Source: Renibacterium sp043789415
GTDB taxonomy: Bacteria; Actinomycetota; Actinomycetes; Actinomycetales; Micrococcaceae
Direction of reading: 5' to 3'
Length of the DNA stretch: 64,000 nt
Assembly: GCF_043789415.1 (NCBI RefSeq)
Contig: NZ_JBDLLW010000001.1
Coordinates: 310,001 to 374,000 of the forward strand
Part shown: one piece after another, positions 23,747 through 33,369 of the stretch
How the letters are laid out: the number at the start of each line of letters is the position of its first letter
How positions within the stretch are numbered: the stretch's first letter is position 1
Position numbers and translations under genes: made by a program
Notes under the pieces: generated by a model
Databases searched by the model: none
What the model was told of the DNA's origin: nothing
Seen by the model: the letters and a program-made list of their open reading frames with translations, nothing else

Positions 23747-24616
23747 TCATTGAGGCTGCTGGCAACCAGGGCAGTAGTAGAGTTTGCGCCCCGCATGTTC
23801 GACCAGCAGCACTCCAGTTCCGCAACGCAGACACTGCGAACCCTGGCGCTTGTAGACGTAGTGCAATTCCCCGGAGCTGAGCCGATCGGCCGGCTCGGTA
23901 GTGATGATCCTACCGTCCTGGACACCGCGGCGCAGTAGCACTCCGGCGTCCTTCCAGAGCTTTTGCAACGTCAACCGATCAAGCTTATTTCCCGGCGTCC
24001 AGGGGTCGATCTGGTTTCGGAAGAGCAGCTCGGCTCGATAGATGTTTCCGATCCCCGCGACGACCGTCTGATCCATCAGCAGGCTCGCGATCGGAGTCCG
24101 CTTCGCGCTCACTCCCCCGATAAAAACGGCCTCGCCGACGTTTTCGCCGTGCAGCGGATCCGGGCCGAGTTTAGCCAGCTGAGCTGATAGGCCCTCCGGA
24201 GTCAACAGCTCGCAAGCGCTGGGCCCGCGTAAATCAGCCCAGCCGTGCTCAGTCGTCAACCGCAGGCGAACCGCTCCCTGCGGAGTCGGCGGTCCAGCAT
24301 AGCTTTCCGCCGGGCCAAGGAGCTCGCGCTCTCCGATTCGGCGGGGCGCACCGATGCTGGACGCACCGCGGAAGTTCTCATCGCCGCCGAAATCCCAGGC
24401 GCCATACAGACCCAGATGCACGCGCAAAGTCAGTTCGTGTTCAAAGCTCAGGAAGAGCTGCTTACCATGGGCGGCAGCGCGCTCCAGAATTCTGCCGTCG
24501 ATCTTTTCAGCACCGGCGGCGAACCGGCCCTGCGGGCTGCTCGCTGAGATTTTCTGGCCACCGAAAACGTCATTGACTTGACGAGCCAATCGGTGAATCG
24601 TATGTCCCTCAGGCAT
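23747..24616 (-). CDS. Fpg/Nei family DNA glycosylase
   Basis: Bifunctional glycosylase/AP lyase for oxidised bases, 289 residues. It starts MPEGHT with the catalytic Pro2-Glu3, and ends in a zinc finger C262-x2-C265-x16-C282-x2-C285. It resembles endonuclease VIII of actinobacteria (Rv2464c, Nei2), which also lies next to rpiB. ATG 24616 is fixed by the need for an N-terminal Pro; the frame continues upstream but would bury it. It begins 11 bases past the rpiB stop. Confidence 0.9.
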   Translation of the reverse strand: MPEGHTIHRLARQVNDVFGGQKISASSPQGRFAAGAEKIDGRILERAAAHGKQLFLSFEHELTLRVHLGLYGAWDFGGDENFRGASSIGAPRRIGERELLGPAESYAGPPTPQGAVRLRLTTEHGWADLRGPSACELLTPEGLSAQLAKLGPDPLHGENVGEAVFIGGVSAKRTPIASLLMDQTVVAGIGNIYRAELLFRNQIDPWTPGNKLDRLTLQKLWKDAGVLLRRGVQDGRIITTEPADRLSSGELHYVYKRQGSQCLRCGTGVLLVEHAGRKLYYCPGCQQPQ

Positions 24617-24627
24617 TGGCTGGCGTT

Positions 24628-25110
24628 CTAGTCGGAGATTTCTCCGCTTTGCTCGAAAGCCGCGATTTTTGCGATCCGGCGAACATGCCTTTCCGCTTCG
24701 CTGAAGGGCTCCCGGAGGAAGGTTTCGATCAATTCGGTTGCTTCCTGAACGCTGTGTTGGCGTCCTCCAACAGCGACCACATTGGCATCGTTGTGCTCTC
24801 TGGCCAATTTCGCGGTCTCCTGATTCCACACCAGCGCGGCACGAATGCCTTTCACTTTGTTGGCGGCGATCTGCTCACCATTGCCCGAGCCCCCCAGCAC
24901 AATGCCCAGAGCAAAAACGCCCGCCTCAGTATCCTGCATCACGGCCTGCGCGGCGTGGATGCAGAACACCGGATAGTCGTCCTCGGCGTCGTAGCTCTTC
25001 GGCCCATGGTCGACGACCTGGTAGCCGCTGGCGGTGAGATGCTGAATCAGATGAGCGCTGAGCTCCATGCCGGCGTGATCGGTTCCAAGATGAATGCGCG
25101 GGGTGGTCAT
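24628..25110 (-). CDS. rpiB: Ribose-5-phosphate isomerase B
   Basis: Interconverts ribose 5-phosphate and ribulose 5-phosphate. The 160 residues carry IHLGTDHAG at the N-terminus and GIVLGGSGNGEQIAANKVKG, the phosphate/active-site loop. The catalytic-type residue in this loop is Ser rather than Cys, as in mycobacterial RpiB. ATG 25110 is preferred to an in-frame GTG two codons upstream, with GGTAGG nine bases before it. Part of the four-gene minus-strand operon with nei. Confidence 0.93.
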   Translation of the reverse strand: MTTPRIHLGTDHAGMELSAHLIQHLTASGYQVVDHGPKSYDAEDDYPVFCIHAAQAVMQDTEAGVFALGIVLGGSGNGEQIAANKVKGIRAALVWNQETAKLAREHNDANVVAVGGRQHSVQEATELIETFLREPFSEAERHVRRIAKIAAFEQSGEISD

Positions 25111-25172
25111 GAACACCAGCCTACCGCGATGAGAAGAGTTTTCCGCGCTGTTGAAAATCTCAGAAATCCGAC

Positions 25173-26180
25173 TCAGGAATCAGCTTCTTCCTGTGGTTTC
25201 TGGCGAGAGCGCCGGAGATTTTCCAGCAGGTCCATGGCCCGCTGCTGGTCCGGGACGCCGAGCAATAAGGAACCGCTGGTACCGAAATCCAGCCGGAGAG
25301 CGGCGCCGTCCCGCACCACAAACTGCGCCTGACCAGCATGCATTCGCAGCCCGGGTCCACCTTCTTCCCAGAGCCCGATACTCGCCGATTCCAGTGTGCT
25401 GAGTTCACTGAGCCGGAAGCTGAGCACCGGCAGCAATCCGGCGATCCTCACCCGCAGTAACCGGCTCACCCTTCCGGCCTCCCGTGAAGCTCCGTCAATG
25501 TCAATGGAGACCCTGGCGAAAAGATTCACGGCCAGGAAAAGCACCAGAATCAGCAGAAGCAGCGACCACCACGGTGAGAGGATGAGCAATAGTCCGCCCA
25601 GCAAGAACACCAGCATCGCGAGCATCACAAAAGTTGAGCTCCGTGCGCTGAGCCAATAGCTCAGCTCCCCCTCCCCTGCGAGTGCTGCCTGCTCCGCGGC
25701 CAAGGCTCTGTCGTCCCGATCAGTCCATTGGGGCAAGGGCTGATACACGAAAATCATGATCACCCCCAGCGCCAGAGCGGCACCGGACCCCAGCGCAAAA
25801 ACCACCGAATCCGCTGCCCCGTCCTCAGCGGTGGAGTGACCTCGTTGCCCGATCAGCAACGCCGCAGCGAAGGAGGCCGGCAAGAGGCTCAGCGAGACCG
25901 CGAGTCCCATCAGCAATCGTCTCAGCCAGCGTCTGGACAACCGCAGCCCGGCCAGCACGCCGCAGATCGACCCCAGAGTCCCTATGCAAAGCGCGCTGAG
26001 CAGCACGAAAACCGGGAAGCTCAAGGTCAGATCGGCGTGCTCGCCGTCCCAGTGGATGCCGAGTGGATCGGGTACCGCACTGCGGAAGAGCAGCGCAAGA
26101 ACGGCGAAACACAGAGCCACAGCCCAGGGGAAGCCCAGCCCGAAGCTGAGAAATCTGCGATCAAAGCGGTGATCACTCAT
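25173..26180 (-). CDS. DUF1648-like multi-pass membrane protein
   Basis: A 335-residue integral membrane protein of unknown function. The first extracytoplasmic stretch reads VPDPLGIHWDG, which resembles the DUF1648 motif. About seven hydrophobic helices are visible (near 14-34, 55-78, 87-110, 125-145, 180-200, 203-222 and a weaker one). The soluble C-terminal part is PH-like in pattern. It lies between the NadX-like gene (21 bases) and rpiB, so it is probably cotranscribed. Confidence 0.6.
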   Translation of the reverse strand: MSDHRFDRRFLSFGLGFPWAVALCFAVLALLFRSAVPDPLGIHWDGEHADLTLSFPVFVLLSALCIGTLGSICGVLAGLRLSRRWLRRLLMGLAVSLSLLPASFAAALLIGQRGHSTAEDGAADSVVFALGSGAALALGVIMIFVYQPLPQWTDRDDRALAAEQAALAGEGELSYWLSARSSTFVMLAMLVFLLGGLLLILSPWWSLLLLILVLFLAVNLFARVSIDIDGASREAGRVSRLLRVRIAGLLPVLSFRLSELSTLESASIGLWEEGGPGLRMHAGQAQFVVRDGAALRLDFGTSGSLLLGVPDQQRAMDLLENLRRSRQKPQEEADS

Positions 26181-26201
26181 CAATCTGCTTTCCCTTCAAG
26201 C

Positions 26202-26996
26202 TCAGATGAACCTGCCTGCGGGATGCACGAGCCGCAGCAGCCCGGCTAACAGCGAGCGTGCCGTGAGACCGCTGCTACTCGGCTGCCGGGTACTGGGCTG
26301 ATTCCGGATCTCGAAGCGGTAACTCCCTGAATCGCCTTCCGCAGAGATAATGTGCTCCGTCAATTCAGCGGCCGGATCAGCGGTTAGGGTCACTAAGACC
26401 TTCTCCAGATCCCCCACCGCGAGGCCCAGGGCTACCGCAACATTGAGCGAAGCCGGGTACCTGCTAATCGCCTCAGCGGGAGAACCCTGGAAGAGGGCGA
26501 GTTCGTCTTCGCAGCTCAGGAGCTGTTTCCGTTCCGCGTCACTCATCCACACCTGGAGCAAAGCGGCAGGCTTCTTCCGGGTCTGTAGATGCACCCGGTC
26601 GATCCCCTCACTCGCTGCCGCCGCGGCAAGCAGGTCCAGGCCGCCGATCGCCCCGGTGGTGGGGAAGACTCTTCCTGGACCTGCGTCCAGCACCGTCTTC
26701 CTGAGTCGAGGATCCGCAAAGGCCCCGATCGAGGTGACCAGAAAATCTTTGCCGGCAGCTACGATGCGCGAGCCATACTCTCCCACCGCATTGACCCCAG
26801 CGGCCTCCACGATCACGTCGGAATCTCTCAAAGCCGCCTCGAACTCCAGCCGACGCACCCCCTCCGCTACGCTCTGCGCGGAAAGTTCATGGCGGCTCAC
26901 CGCTCCGAGAAGCCTGATCTCCGAGTGATCTCGCAGATAGCCGCGCAGATCCGAGGCGATGGAGCCATCGCCGATGATTGCCAGGTTAAGTGCCAT
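26202..26996 (-). CDS. Aspartate dehydrogenase-like (NadX family) protein
   Basis: A 264-residue protein with an N-terminal Rossmann domain (IIGDGSIASDL) and a C-terminal DUF108 domain. Family marks are TTGAIGGLDLL, NVAVALGLA and the putative active His in LTEHIISAEGDSGSYRFEI. NadX oxidises L-aspartate to iminoaspartate for NAD synthesis. No other NAD genes are near, so the substrate is uncertain. First gene of the minus-strand operon; divergent from pepN. Confidence 0.75.
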   Translation of the reverse strand: MALNLAIIGDGSIASDLRGYLRDHSEIRLLGAVSRHELSAQSVAEGVRRLEFEAALRDSDVIVEAAGVNAVGEYGSRIVAAGKDFLVTSIGAFADPRLRKTVLDAGPGRVFPTTGAIGGLDLLAAAAASEGIDRVHLQTRKKPAALLQVWMSDAERKQLLSCEDELALFQGSPAEAISRYPASLNVAVALGLAVGDLEKVLVTLTADPAAELTEHIISAEGDSGSYRFEIRNQPSTRQPSSSGLTARSLLAGLLRLVHPAGRFI

Positions 26997-27081
26997 TACT
27001 CCAGTCTGTCAGCATGATGAAAGAATGGCCCCATAGCTGCCCGGTAAAGTCCGGGCGTTGCCCTCATTTGAAAGGCTCACC

Positions 27082-29640
27082 ATGCCAGGAATGAACCTGA
27101 CGCGGGATGAAGCGCGCACTCGCGCGGAATTGCTCAGCGTAGATTCTTACCACGTTCACTTGGATCTGACTCGTGGAGCTCGGGTCTTCGGCTCCACCAC
27201 GACCGTCCGGTTCAGCGCCAAGGCCGGAGCTAGCAGCTTCATTGACGCAATCACCGACAAAGTCCACTCGGTCACTCTCAATGGCGCGGAGCTGGACCCC
27301 GCGGACGTCTCAGACGGCATTTACATCAAGCTCCCCGAGTTAGCCGCCGAGAACGAACTCGTCGTGGTCGCTGATGCTTTGTACACCAATACCGGCGAGG
27401 GCTTGCACCGCTTCGTGGATCCTGTCGACCAGGAAGTCTATCTCTACAGCCAGTTCGAGGTTCCGGATTCACGCCGGGTGTTCGCGGTCTTCGAGCAGCC
27501 CGATCTCAAGGCGAGCTTCAGCTTCACGGTGACCGCTCCATCGCACTGGGACGTGATCTCCAACTCCCCCACCCCGGTGCCCGTGGAAGACGGCTCGGAC
27601 ACCGAGGGCGGCGCTCGTAGCACCTGGACCTTCGAACCGACCCCGCGGCTTTCCTCCTACGTCACCGCGCTGATCGCTGGCCCTTACCAGAGCGTCCGGA
27701 GCGAACTGACCAGCGCGGACGGCAGGATCATCCCGCTCGGCGTCTTTGCCCGGAAGTCCTTGATGCAGCATCTGGACGCCGAGAACGTCTTCAGCCTCAC
27801 CCGTCAAGGATTCGAGTTCTTCGAAAAGCAGTTCGGCAAGCCCTACCCGTTCAGCAAATACGATCAGCTCTTCGTCCCGGAGTTCAACGCCGGGGCGATG
27901 GAGAACGCCGGAGCTGTCACCTTCTTGGAGAGCTACGTCTTCCGTTCCAAGGTGACCGAAGCGCTTATCGAGCGTCGCGCAATCACCATTCTGCATGAGC
28001 TGGCCCATATGTGGTTCGGCGATCTGGTCACCATGCGCTGGTGGAACGACCTCTGGCTCAACGAGTCGTTCGCCGAGTTCATGTCGACTCTGGCGGCCGC
28101 CGAGAACACCGAATTCGTGCAGGCGTGGACTACCTTCGCATCGATGGAGAAATCTTGGGCTTATCGGCAGGATCAGTTGCCCTCCACTCACCCCATCGTC
28201 GCGGAGATCCGTGATCTGGAAGACGTTCAGGTCAATTTCGATGGCATCACCTACGCGAAAGGCGCATCGGTGCTCCGCCAGCTGGTCGCCTGGGTTGGTC
28301 AAGAAGAGTTCATGGCCGGAGTGCGGAGCTATTTCCAGAAGCACTCGTGGAGCAACACCGAATTGCACGATTTGCTCTCCGAACTCGAAGCTTCCAGCGG
28401 CCGTGATCTCAAGGAGTGGTCAAAGCTCTGGCTGGAAACAGCCGGCGTCAACACGCTGCGCGCTGAGATCTCCGACGTCGAGGGCACGATCGAGGGTTTC
28501 GCGATTCTGCAATCCGCGATTGCGGAGTATCCGACTATCCGGCCACATCGTCTGGCCGTCGGCTTCTACGATCTGGACGACGCCGGGAAGCTGGTGCGCA
28601 CCCACCGAGTAGAGCTCGACGTCGCGGGCGAACGCACCGAGGTCCCCGAGTTGGCTGGCTTGCAGCGCCCCGCGCTGATTCTGCTCAACGACGACGACCT
28701 GGCTTACGCGAAGATCCGTCTCGATGAGCTCTCCCTGGCAACGGCCAAAGCCCATTTGAAGGACTTCGCGGACTCCTTGCCACGCACCTTGGTCTGGGCC
28801 TCGGCCTGGGACGCGACGCGCGATGGCGAGACCCCGGCACGGGAGTACGTCGACCTGGTGCTGGCCAATATCGGTTCCGAATCTGACTCCTCAGTTGTCA
28901 CTGTGCTGCTCAATCAATTGCAGAGCACTCTCGCCTTCTACGTGGCCCCTGAGTTCCAGCACGAAACCAAGCTGTCAGCCGCTGAGTCGCTGTGGTCACT
29001 TTTGACGGCGGCAGCTCCGGGCTCGGATTCCCAGTTGCAGTTCGCCCGGGTTTTCGCCATCTTGGCACAGAGCGCTGAGCATCTCGATATCGTCGCGGAT
29101 CTGCTCAGCGGGAGTTACCGGGTGGAAGGACTGGAGATCGATCAGGATCTGCGCTGGGCGCTCATCACCTCGCTCTCCGCGGGCGGGCGGCTAAGTGAAG
29201 CCGATATCACCGCGGAACTGGAGCGGGATGCCACTCAAAACGGTCAGCTCGCCGCAGCGACCGCCACCGCGGCGCTGGCCACTCCGGAGGCAAAGCGGCG
29301 GGCATGGCAGCAGGTCGTGGTTGACGGCGAGCTTCCGAATGCAGCATTGAACGCCACGATCGCTGGCTTCAACCGAGTGCATGACAACTCACTGCTGAAG
29401 CCTTTCGTCGCCGAGTACTTCGGTGCTATTCGAAGGATCTGGGCGGAGAAATCGCACGAGATATCGTCCAGTATCGTCAACGGACTCTACCCGAGTGGAT
29501 TAGTTTCCCAGGACACCTTGGACGCCACCGATGAATTCTTGGCGGCGCTCGGCCAGGAAACGCCAGCGCTTCGCCGCCTGATAGTAGAAAGCCGTGACGG
29601 CGTGCTGCGTGCATTGAAGGCGCAAGCCGCCGATCGCTAA
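27082..29640 (+). CDS. pepN: Aminopeptidase N (M1 family)
   Basis: Zinc metallopeptidase of 852 residues that removes N-terminal amino acids from peptides. GAMEN (~272-276) and the zinc site HELAH...E (from ~305) are both present, with NESFAEF carrying the third ligand. An ERAP1-like C-terminal domain follows. ATG 27082 has GAAAGG five bases upstream; an in-frame TTG at 27058 is less likely. In M. tuberculosis pepN (Rv2467) lies beside the Rv2466c-like gene and rpiB, as here. Confidence 0.96.
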   Translation: MPGMNLTRDEARTRAELLSVDSYHVHLDLTRGARVFGSTTTVRFSAKAGASSFIDAITDKVHSVTLNGAELDPADVSDGIYIKLPELAAENELVVVADALYTNTGEGLHRFVDPVDQEVYLYSQFEVPDSRRVFAVFEQPDLKASFSFTVTAPSHWDVISNSPTPVPVEDGSDTEGGARSTWTFEPTPRLSSYVTALIAGPYQSVRSELTSADGRIIPLGVFARKSLMQHLDAENVFSLTRQGFEFFEKQFGKPYPFSKYDQLFVPEFNAGAMENAGAVTFLESYVFRSKVTEALIERRAITILHELAHMWFGDLVTMRWWNDLWLNESFAEFMSTLAAAENTEFVQAWTTFASMEKSWAYRQDQLPSTHPIVAEIRDLEDVQVNFDGITYAKGASVLRQLVAWVGQEEFMAGVRSYFQKHSWSNTELHDLLSELEASSGRDLKEWSKLWLETAGVNTLRAEISDVEGTIEGFAILQSAIAEYPTIRPHRLAVGFYDLDDAGKLVRTHRVELDVAGERTEVPELAGLQRPALILLNDDDLAYAKIRLDELSLATAKAHLKDFADSLPRTLVWASAWDATRDGETPAREYVDLVLANIGSESDSSVVTVLLNQLQSTLAFYVAPEFQHETKLSAAESLWSLLTAAAPGSDSQLQFARVFAILAQSAEHLDIVADLLSGSYRVEGLEIDQDLRWALITSLSAGGRLSEADITAELERDATQNGQLAAATATAALATPEAKRRAWQQVVVDGELPNAALNATIAGFNRVHDNSLLKPFVAEYFGAIRRIWAEKSHEISSSIVNGLYPSGLVSQDTLDATDEFLAALGQETPALRRLIVESRDGVLRALKAQAADR

Positions 29641-29655
29641 AGCCAGCTGACCGTT

Positions 29656-29703
29656 TGAAGGCGGAGCCCCAGCACTGGACCGGGCTCTGCCTTCAGCGTT
29701 TTA
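29656..29703 (+). terminator. Terminator after pepN
   Basis: Arms TGAAGGCGGAGCCC and GGGCTCTGCCTTCA pair over 14 positions with one weak pair, followed by GCGTTTT. Confidence 0.8.
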
Positions 29704-29823
29704 AAGACCCCGCGGCAACACAACTCAATGCCTCAGTACCTGCCGTTTTAGTGGGATCTCGCTCAGCTTGCGGCTGCTCGCAATAATGAGAATGAGGAAA
29801 AGAACGGACGGTAAGATCGCGTT

Positions 29824-30300
29824 ATGGGCCTCAATGAACACCACTACGGACTCAGCGTGGAATGGACCGGAAACCGCGGCACAGGGACCTCCGGTTACCG
29901 GGATTACGGTCGGGACCATACGATCAATGCACCCGGCCTGCCCGAGTTGCTGGGCTCTGCCGATCCGACCTTTCACGGTGACAAAACCCGCTGGAATCCT
30001 GAATTACTACTGCTCGGAGCGCTCAGTGAGTGCCATATGCTCTCCTACTTACACGTCGCGGTGCTTCACAATGTGCGAGTTATCAGCTACTCCGACGACG
30101 CCGTCGGCACCATGATTCTCAATGCGGATGGCAGCGGCCAATTCGAGTCTGTCACGCTGCGTCCAAGGGTTGGATTGGCTGATCCGGCGCAGGAATCATT
30201 AGCCCAGGAGCTTCATCGAGAGGCTTCGCAGAAGTGTTTCATCGCTAGGAGCGTGAATTTTCCGGTGCATCACGAACCCTTGGTGCTCCCGGCCTCCTGA
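29824..30300 (+). CDS. OsmC family peroxiredoxin-like protein
   Basis: A 158-residue OsmC/Ohr-fold protein. The segment WNPELLLLGALSECHMLSYL contains the first redox Cys, and KCFIARSVNFPV the second region. OsmC-like proteins reduce organic hydroperoxides with thiol partners. ATG 29824 follows TAAGAT by six bases with no Shine-Dalgarno sequence, a leaderless start. The last 31 bases overlap the convergent epimerase gene. Confidence 0.85.
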   Translation: MGLNEHHYGLSVEWTGNRGTGTSGYRDYGRDHTINAPGLPELLGSADPTFHGDKTRWNPELLLLGALSECHMLSYLHVAVLHNVRVISYSDDAVGTMILNADGSGQFESVTLRPRVGLADPAQESLAQELHREASQKCFIARSVNFPVHHEPLVLPAS

Positions 30301-31280
30301 AGCGCGATCAATTCGGCTTCTTCAGCGAGGCTCAGGCCAGCACCGCGTTCACGGTCCAGACCGCGGGATCGCTCATCGGCAAGGACCGCTTGCAGGGTTT
30401 CGTCAAAGGGCCGCAGCGTCAATCCGGCTTGTTGTGCGGCTTCCCCTTTCCGCTGCAACATACCCTGAGCTTCTTCGGGAAGCCATAACGGCAGCGATCT
30501 CGGACCAGCCCAATAGGCCACCCCCTGCTGCACTAGCCAGTCTGGCGAAGCCAGCCGGATCTCCCCTCGATATCCGGTGAGCTCAATCGTTGCGCCAAGG
30601 ACGGTCTGCACAGGCACCTGCGCACCCACAGCGTCAAAAATACCGCTCAGTTCGCGCTCCAGACCATCCAGCAGCCAGGAGGCCAGGTCCCGGACGTCGA
30701 TCAACTGGCTCTGCGCGGCCGGTAGATCCGGCACCAGCACCGGAGAATCATCGCGAGCGAAGCGAGCGGGCCAGTACCCATAGCGATCGCTCGGGTCCCC
30801 TGGACCACCGATTAGCCCCGGCCTGGCGATCAGCAGCCGGGAACCAAATTCTTCTCGGAGGATGTTCTCGCAGCGCACCTTAGCCTCGCCGTAGTGCTCC
30901 AGGAGATCTTGGCCGGGCTGCCACTCGGGCAACAGCTCAGCCGATTCATCACCACCCGGCTGGGATTGATCCGCATAGACCGAAACAGAAGAGACGAATC
31001 CCCAGTGCTTTACGCGGCCACGCAGAGCCTGCACTGCCGAGTTCACTTGCTCGGGGTCGCGAGAGACCTCCAGCACGGCATCCCAGTTCCGCGTCTCGTC
31101 GGAGAGCAAGGTCTGATAGGCGGCGACGCCGTCGTTCCGGTCCGCGCGGACCAGTTCGACGCCGCGCGGTACCGGCTGGCTGCCGCGGGCCAAGGCGGTG
31201 ACCTGGTGCCCACGTTTTACCGCCAGCCGGGCAACCGTACGAGAGAGGAACATCGTGCCGCCAAGAATAAGAAGTCGCAT
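30270..31280 (-). CDS. NAD-dependent epimerase/dehydratase (CSP41-like extended SDR)
   Basis: A 336-residue extended SDR beginning MRLLILGGTMFLSRTVAR, with the cofactor glycine motif in its first strand. The FVSSVSVYAD and HYGEAKVRCE segments supply the Ser and Tyr-x-x-x-Lys catalytic residues. It resembles bacterial proteins related to chloroplast CSP41; the substrate is unknown. The frame is open 57 codons further upstream, but ATG 31280 starts the fold. Its 3' end overlaps OsmC tail to tail. Confidence 0.8.
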   Translation of the reverse strand: MRLLILGGTMFLSRTVARLAVKRGHQVTALARGSQPVPRGVELVRADRNDGVAAYQTLLSDETRNWDAVLEVSRDPEQVNSAVQALRGRVKHWGFVSSVSVYADQSQPGGDESAELLPEWQPGQDLLEHYGEAKVRCENILREEFGSRLLIARPGLIGGPGDPSDRYGYWPARFARDDSPVLVPDLPAAQSQLIDVRDLASWLLDGLERELSGIFDAVGAQVPVQTVLGATIELTGYRGEIRLASPDWLVQQGVAYWAGPRSLPLWLPEEAQGMLQRKGEAAQQAGLTLRPFDETLQAVLADERSRGLDRERGAGLSLAEEAELIALQEAGSTKGS

Positions 31281-31353
31281 AGTACCCAGCGTAATGCTGC
31301 AAGAATGGTAAAAGCGCGAGATCCATTCCGCCCTGAGAGGAGCGCCGACTGAG

Positions 31354-32037
31354 ATGACCTGGACCGACGACCCCGCACTGACCAGCTGGATAAGTTCGGC
31401 CATCTGCATTGTGATTGGCTTGATTTTCTGGTTGCTCGGTAGGTTTATCATTCGTCGAACAGTGGGCCGGCTGATTCAAGGCAGCTCGCTTTTTCGGCGA
31501 CGGGGCTTCCGCTGGGCTGAGCCCGTACTGCGCCCCTGGGACTCGGAACGCAAGGTTCAACGGGCGAAAACCATCGGTTCTATTCTGACCTCACTCTTGG
31601 GCTTCGTCATAGTGGTGATTGTCGCCATTTATATTTTGCTCAGTTTTCATGTAGATGTCCGGCCGCTGCTCACGAGTTTCGGAATCGTCGGTGTGGCGGT
31701 GGGCTTCGGCTGCCAGCAGCTCATTAGAGACTTCCTGGCCGGCGTCTTCATCACCATCGAGGATCAGTACGGCATCGGCGATGTCATTGAAACCTCTGAA
31801 GTCGTGGGCAAGGTGGAATCGGTAGGGCTGCGCATCACCACAGTCCGTGGTGAGGACGGCGCTATCTGGTATTTGCGCAACGGTGAAATCCTCCGAGTCG
31901 GCAACCGTTCGCAAGGCGAGTATCAGCCCCCGGCCGAGGCATCGGACAACGCACCACAGGCTTCCAGCACTGGTCGGCCACAAACTGACAGTGAAGAGGC
32001 TTCAAAACAGCATCCCGGTCAACGAGCAGGCGATTGA
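31354..32037 (+). CDS. MscS-type mechanosensitive ion channel
   Basis: Small channel of 227 residues that releases solutes under osmotic downshock. Two or three membrane helices are visible (near 12-32, 71-95, 101-125). The pore-lining TM3 and beta-domain entry read GIVGVAVGFGCQQLIRDF and GVFITIEDQYGIGDVI, typical of MscS. The C-terminal ~40 residues are polar and low in complexity. The following globin gene begins two bases past its stop, so they are probably one operon. Confidence 0.9.
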   Translation: MTWTDDPALTSWISSAICIVIGLIFWLLGRFIIRRTVGRLIQGSSLFRRRGFRWAEPVLRPWDSERKVQRAKTIGSILTSLLGFVIVVIVAIYILLSFHVDVRPLLTSFGIVGVAVGFGCQQLIRDFLAGVFITIEDQYGIGDVIETSEVVGKVESVGLRITTVRGEDGAIWYLRNGEILRVGNRSQGEYQPPAEASDNAPQASSTGRPQTDSEEASKQHPGQRAGD

Positions 32038-32039
32038 AG

Positions 32040-32498
32040 ATGAGCGAAGCGAACGACATCCCGATTCCCTCCCGATTCGGCGAGCCTTTGGCGCGGCTGA
32101 CCCCGGTGGGCGGCTTCGAGGCTCCTCCGGAGAATTTCTATCAGCAGGTAGGCGGCCACCAGGCCTTCGAAAAACTCGTTCACGAGTTCTATCTCAGGGT
32201 GGCAACGGATGAGTTGATTCGCCCGATGTACCCGGAAGAGGATCTGGCTCCGGCGGAACGCAGACTGCTGCTCTTCCTAGAACAGTACTGGGGCGGTCCT
32301 CGCACCTATCTGGAAGAGCGCGGCCATCCCAGGTTGAGGATGCGTCACGCCGCTTTCACCATCACGCCCGAGGCCAGGGATCGCTGGCTCACACTGATGC
32401 GCGAGGCGCTCGACACCCTTCAATTACCCCCTTTGCAGGACGCCACCCTCTGGGATTATCTGGATCGCGCTGCGCACTCCATGGTCAACTCGGCTTAG
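32040..32498 (+). CDS. Truncated hemoglobin, group II
   Basis: A 152-residue 2-on-2 globin. Recognisable parts are NFYQQVGGHQAFEKLV, the FYLRVATDELIRPMYPEEDL helix and WGGPRTYLEERGHPRLRMRHAAF, with the proximal His in the last. It resembles GlbO of mycobacteria, linked to oxygen or NO handling. ATG 32040 is used; the in-frame TTG at 32034 would overlap the MscS stop. It ends four bases into the convergent next gene. Confidence 0.92.
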   Translation: MSEANDIPIPSRFGEPLARLTPVGGFEAPPENFYQQVGGHQAFEKLVHEFYLRVATDELIRPMYPEEDLAPAERRLLLFLEQYWGGPRTYLEERGHPRLRMRHAAFTITPEARDRWLTLMREALDTLQLPPLQDATLWDYLDRAAHSMVNSA

Positions 32499-33178
32499 AG
32501 CGTGCTCGGCGGTCTCACCAGAACGTGTCCGTGGGCACTGCTCAGTCTGATCCAGCGACCCGAGCGGTAAAAGGTGATGTGCTCCCCGGACCGCCAGAAA
32601 CCCAGTGCGTAACCTGCGAAGGCCGCCCCCCCGGGAAGACCCGATAACCCTGGCATATCGCGGCCCCAGACCGCGGCCCGCGCATTATTGACAATGAGCG
32701 CGCCCGGATTGACCGGGATGATTTGTGCTATCTCACGGACACCTTCTTTGGCGACAGCAATGAGCTGATCGGCGGCAAGCTCAATCTCCGGACGCCAATC
32801 GGCCCGAGGAGCGCTGAGCGCCGCCCATGATTCATTGACCGTCACGGTGGGGATCGGCAGCTCGGTGTCGGTCTCATGCAACCTGGCGAGTCGATCGGCG
32901 ACCGCTGCCAGAGGCACTGTGCAATCCAGCCCGATATCGCTCTGCTCCGAATCAGTCGGTCCAGCATTGATGTGTTCAACGAGGGCCATGGTGCGTAACC
33001 CGAGGATGGTGGGAGTTCCTTCGCCGAGCAGCCGTGGCCGCATCGAGCACACCCAGGCTGCGAGCACTGTGCCGTTGGATTGCAGTCGGATTGCGCCGTC
33101 GTCCGCGGCTCGCGCTCGACTGACGAAAGTGCGAAAATCCGCGACTGTCTGGGGATCGCTGAAGCGAAGACTGCTCAT
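32495..33178 (-). CDS. Conserved actinobacterial protein of unknown function
   Basis: A 227-residue soluble protein I do not recognise by name. No signal peptide or membrane helix is visible. Internal marks are PVNPGALIVNNARAAVWGRD and GRWIRLSSAHGHVLVRPP at the C-terminus. The start MSSLRFSDPQTVADF fits better than the longer in-frame start at 33193. It overlaps the globin gene tail to tail by four bases. Confidence 0.6.
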   Translation of the reverse strand: MSSLRFSDPQTVADFRTFVSRARAADDGAIRLQSNGTVLAAWVCSMRPRLLGEGTPTILGLRTMALVEHINAGPTDSEQSDIGLDCTVPLAAVADRLARLHETDTELPIPTVTVNESWAALSAPRADWRPEIELAADQLIAVAKEGVREIAQIIPVNPGALIVNNARAAVWGRDMPGLSGLPGGAAFAGYALGFWRSGEHITFYRSGRWIRLSSAHGHVLVRPPSTL

Positions 33179-33369
33179 GCCCCATCTTCGCAAAGCTCAG
33201 CAGTCAGACCAAAAAGTGTGTTCAAAGACACGGCTCTTTAACCGCTCATGACTGCGTGAAGTGTTCCACGCGAGCCGCCCGCCTGCGCTGACTCCAGGCA
33301 GACTGATCGCAGCTTCAGGAAGCTTCACCGAAATCTGCTCGGAGGACACCCCGAGTTAGGCTTAGAACT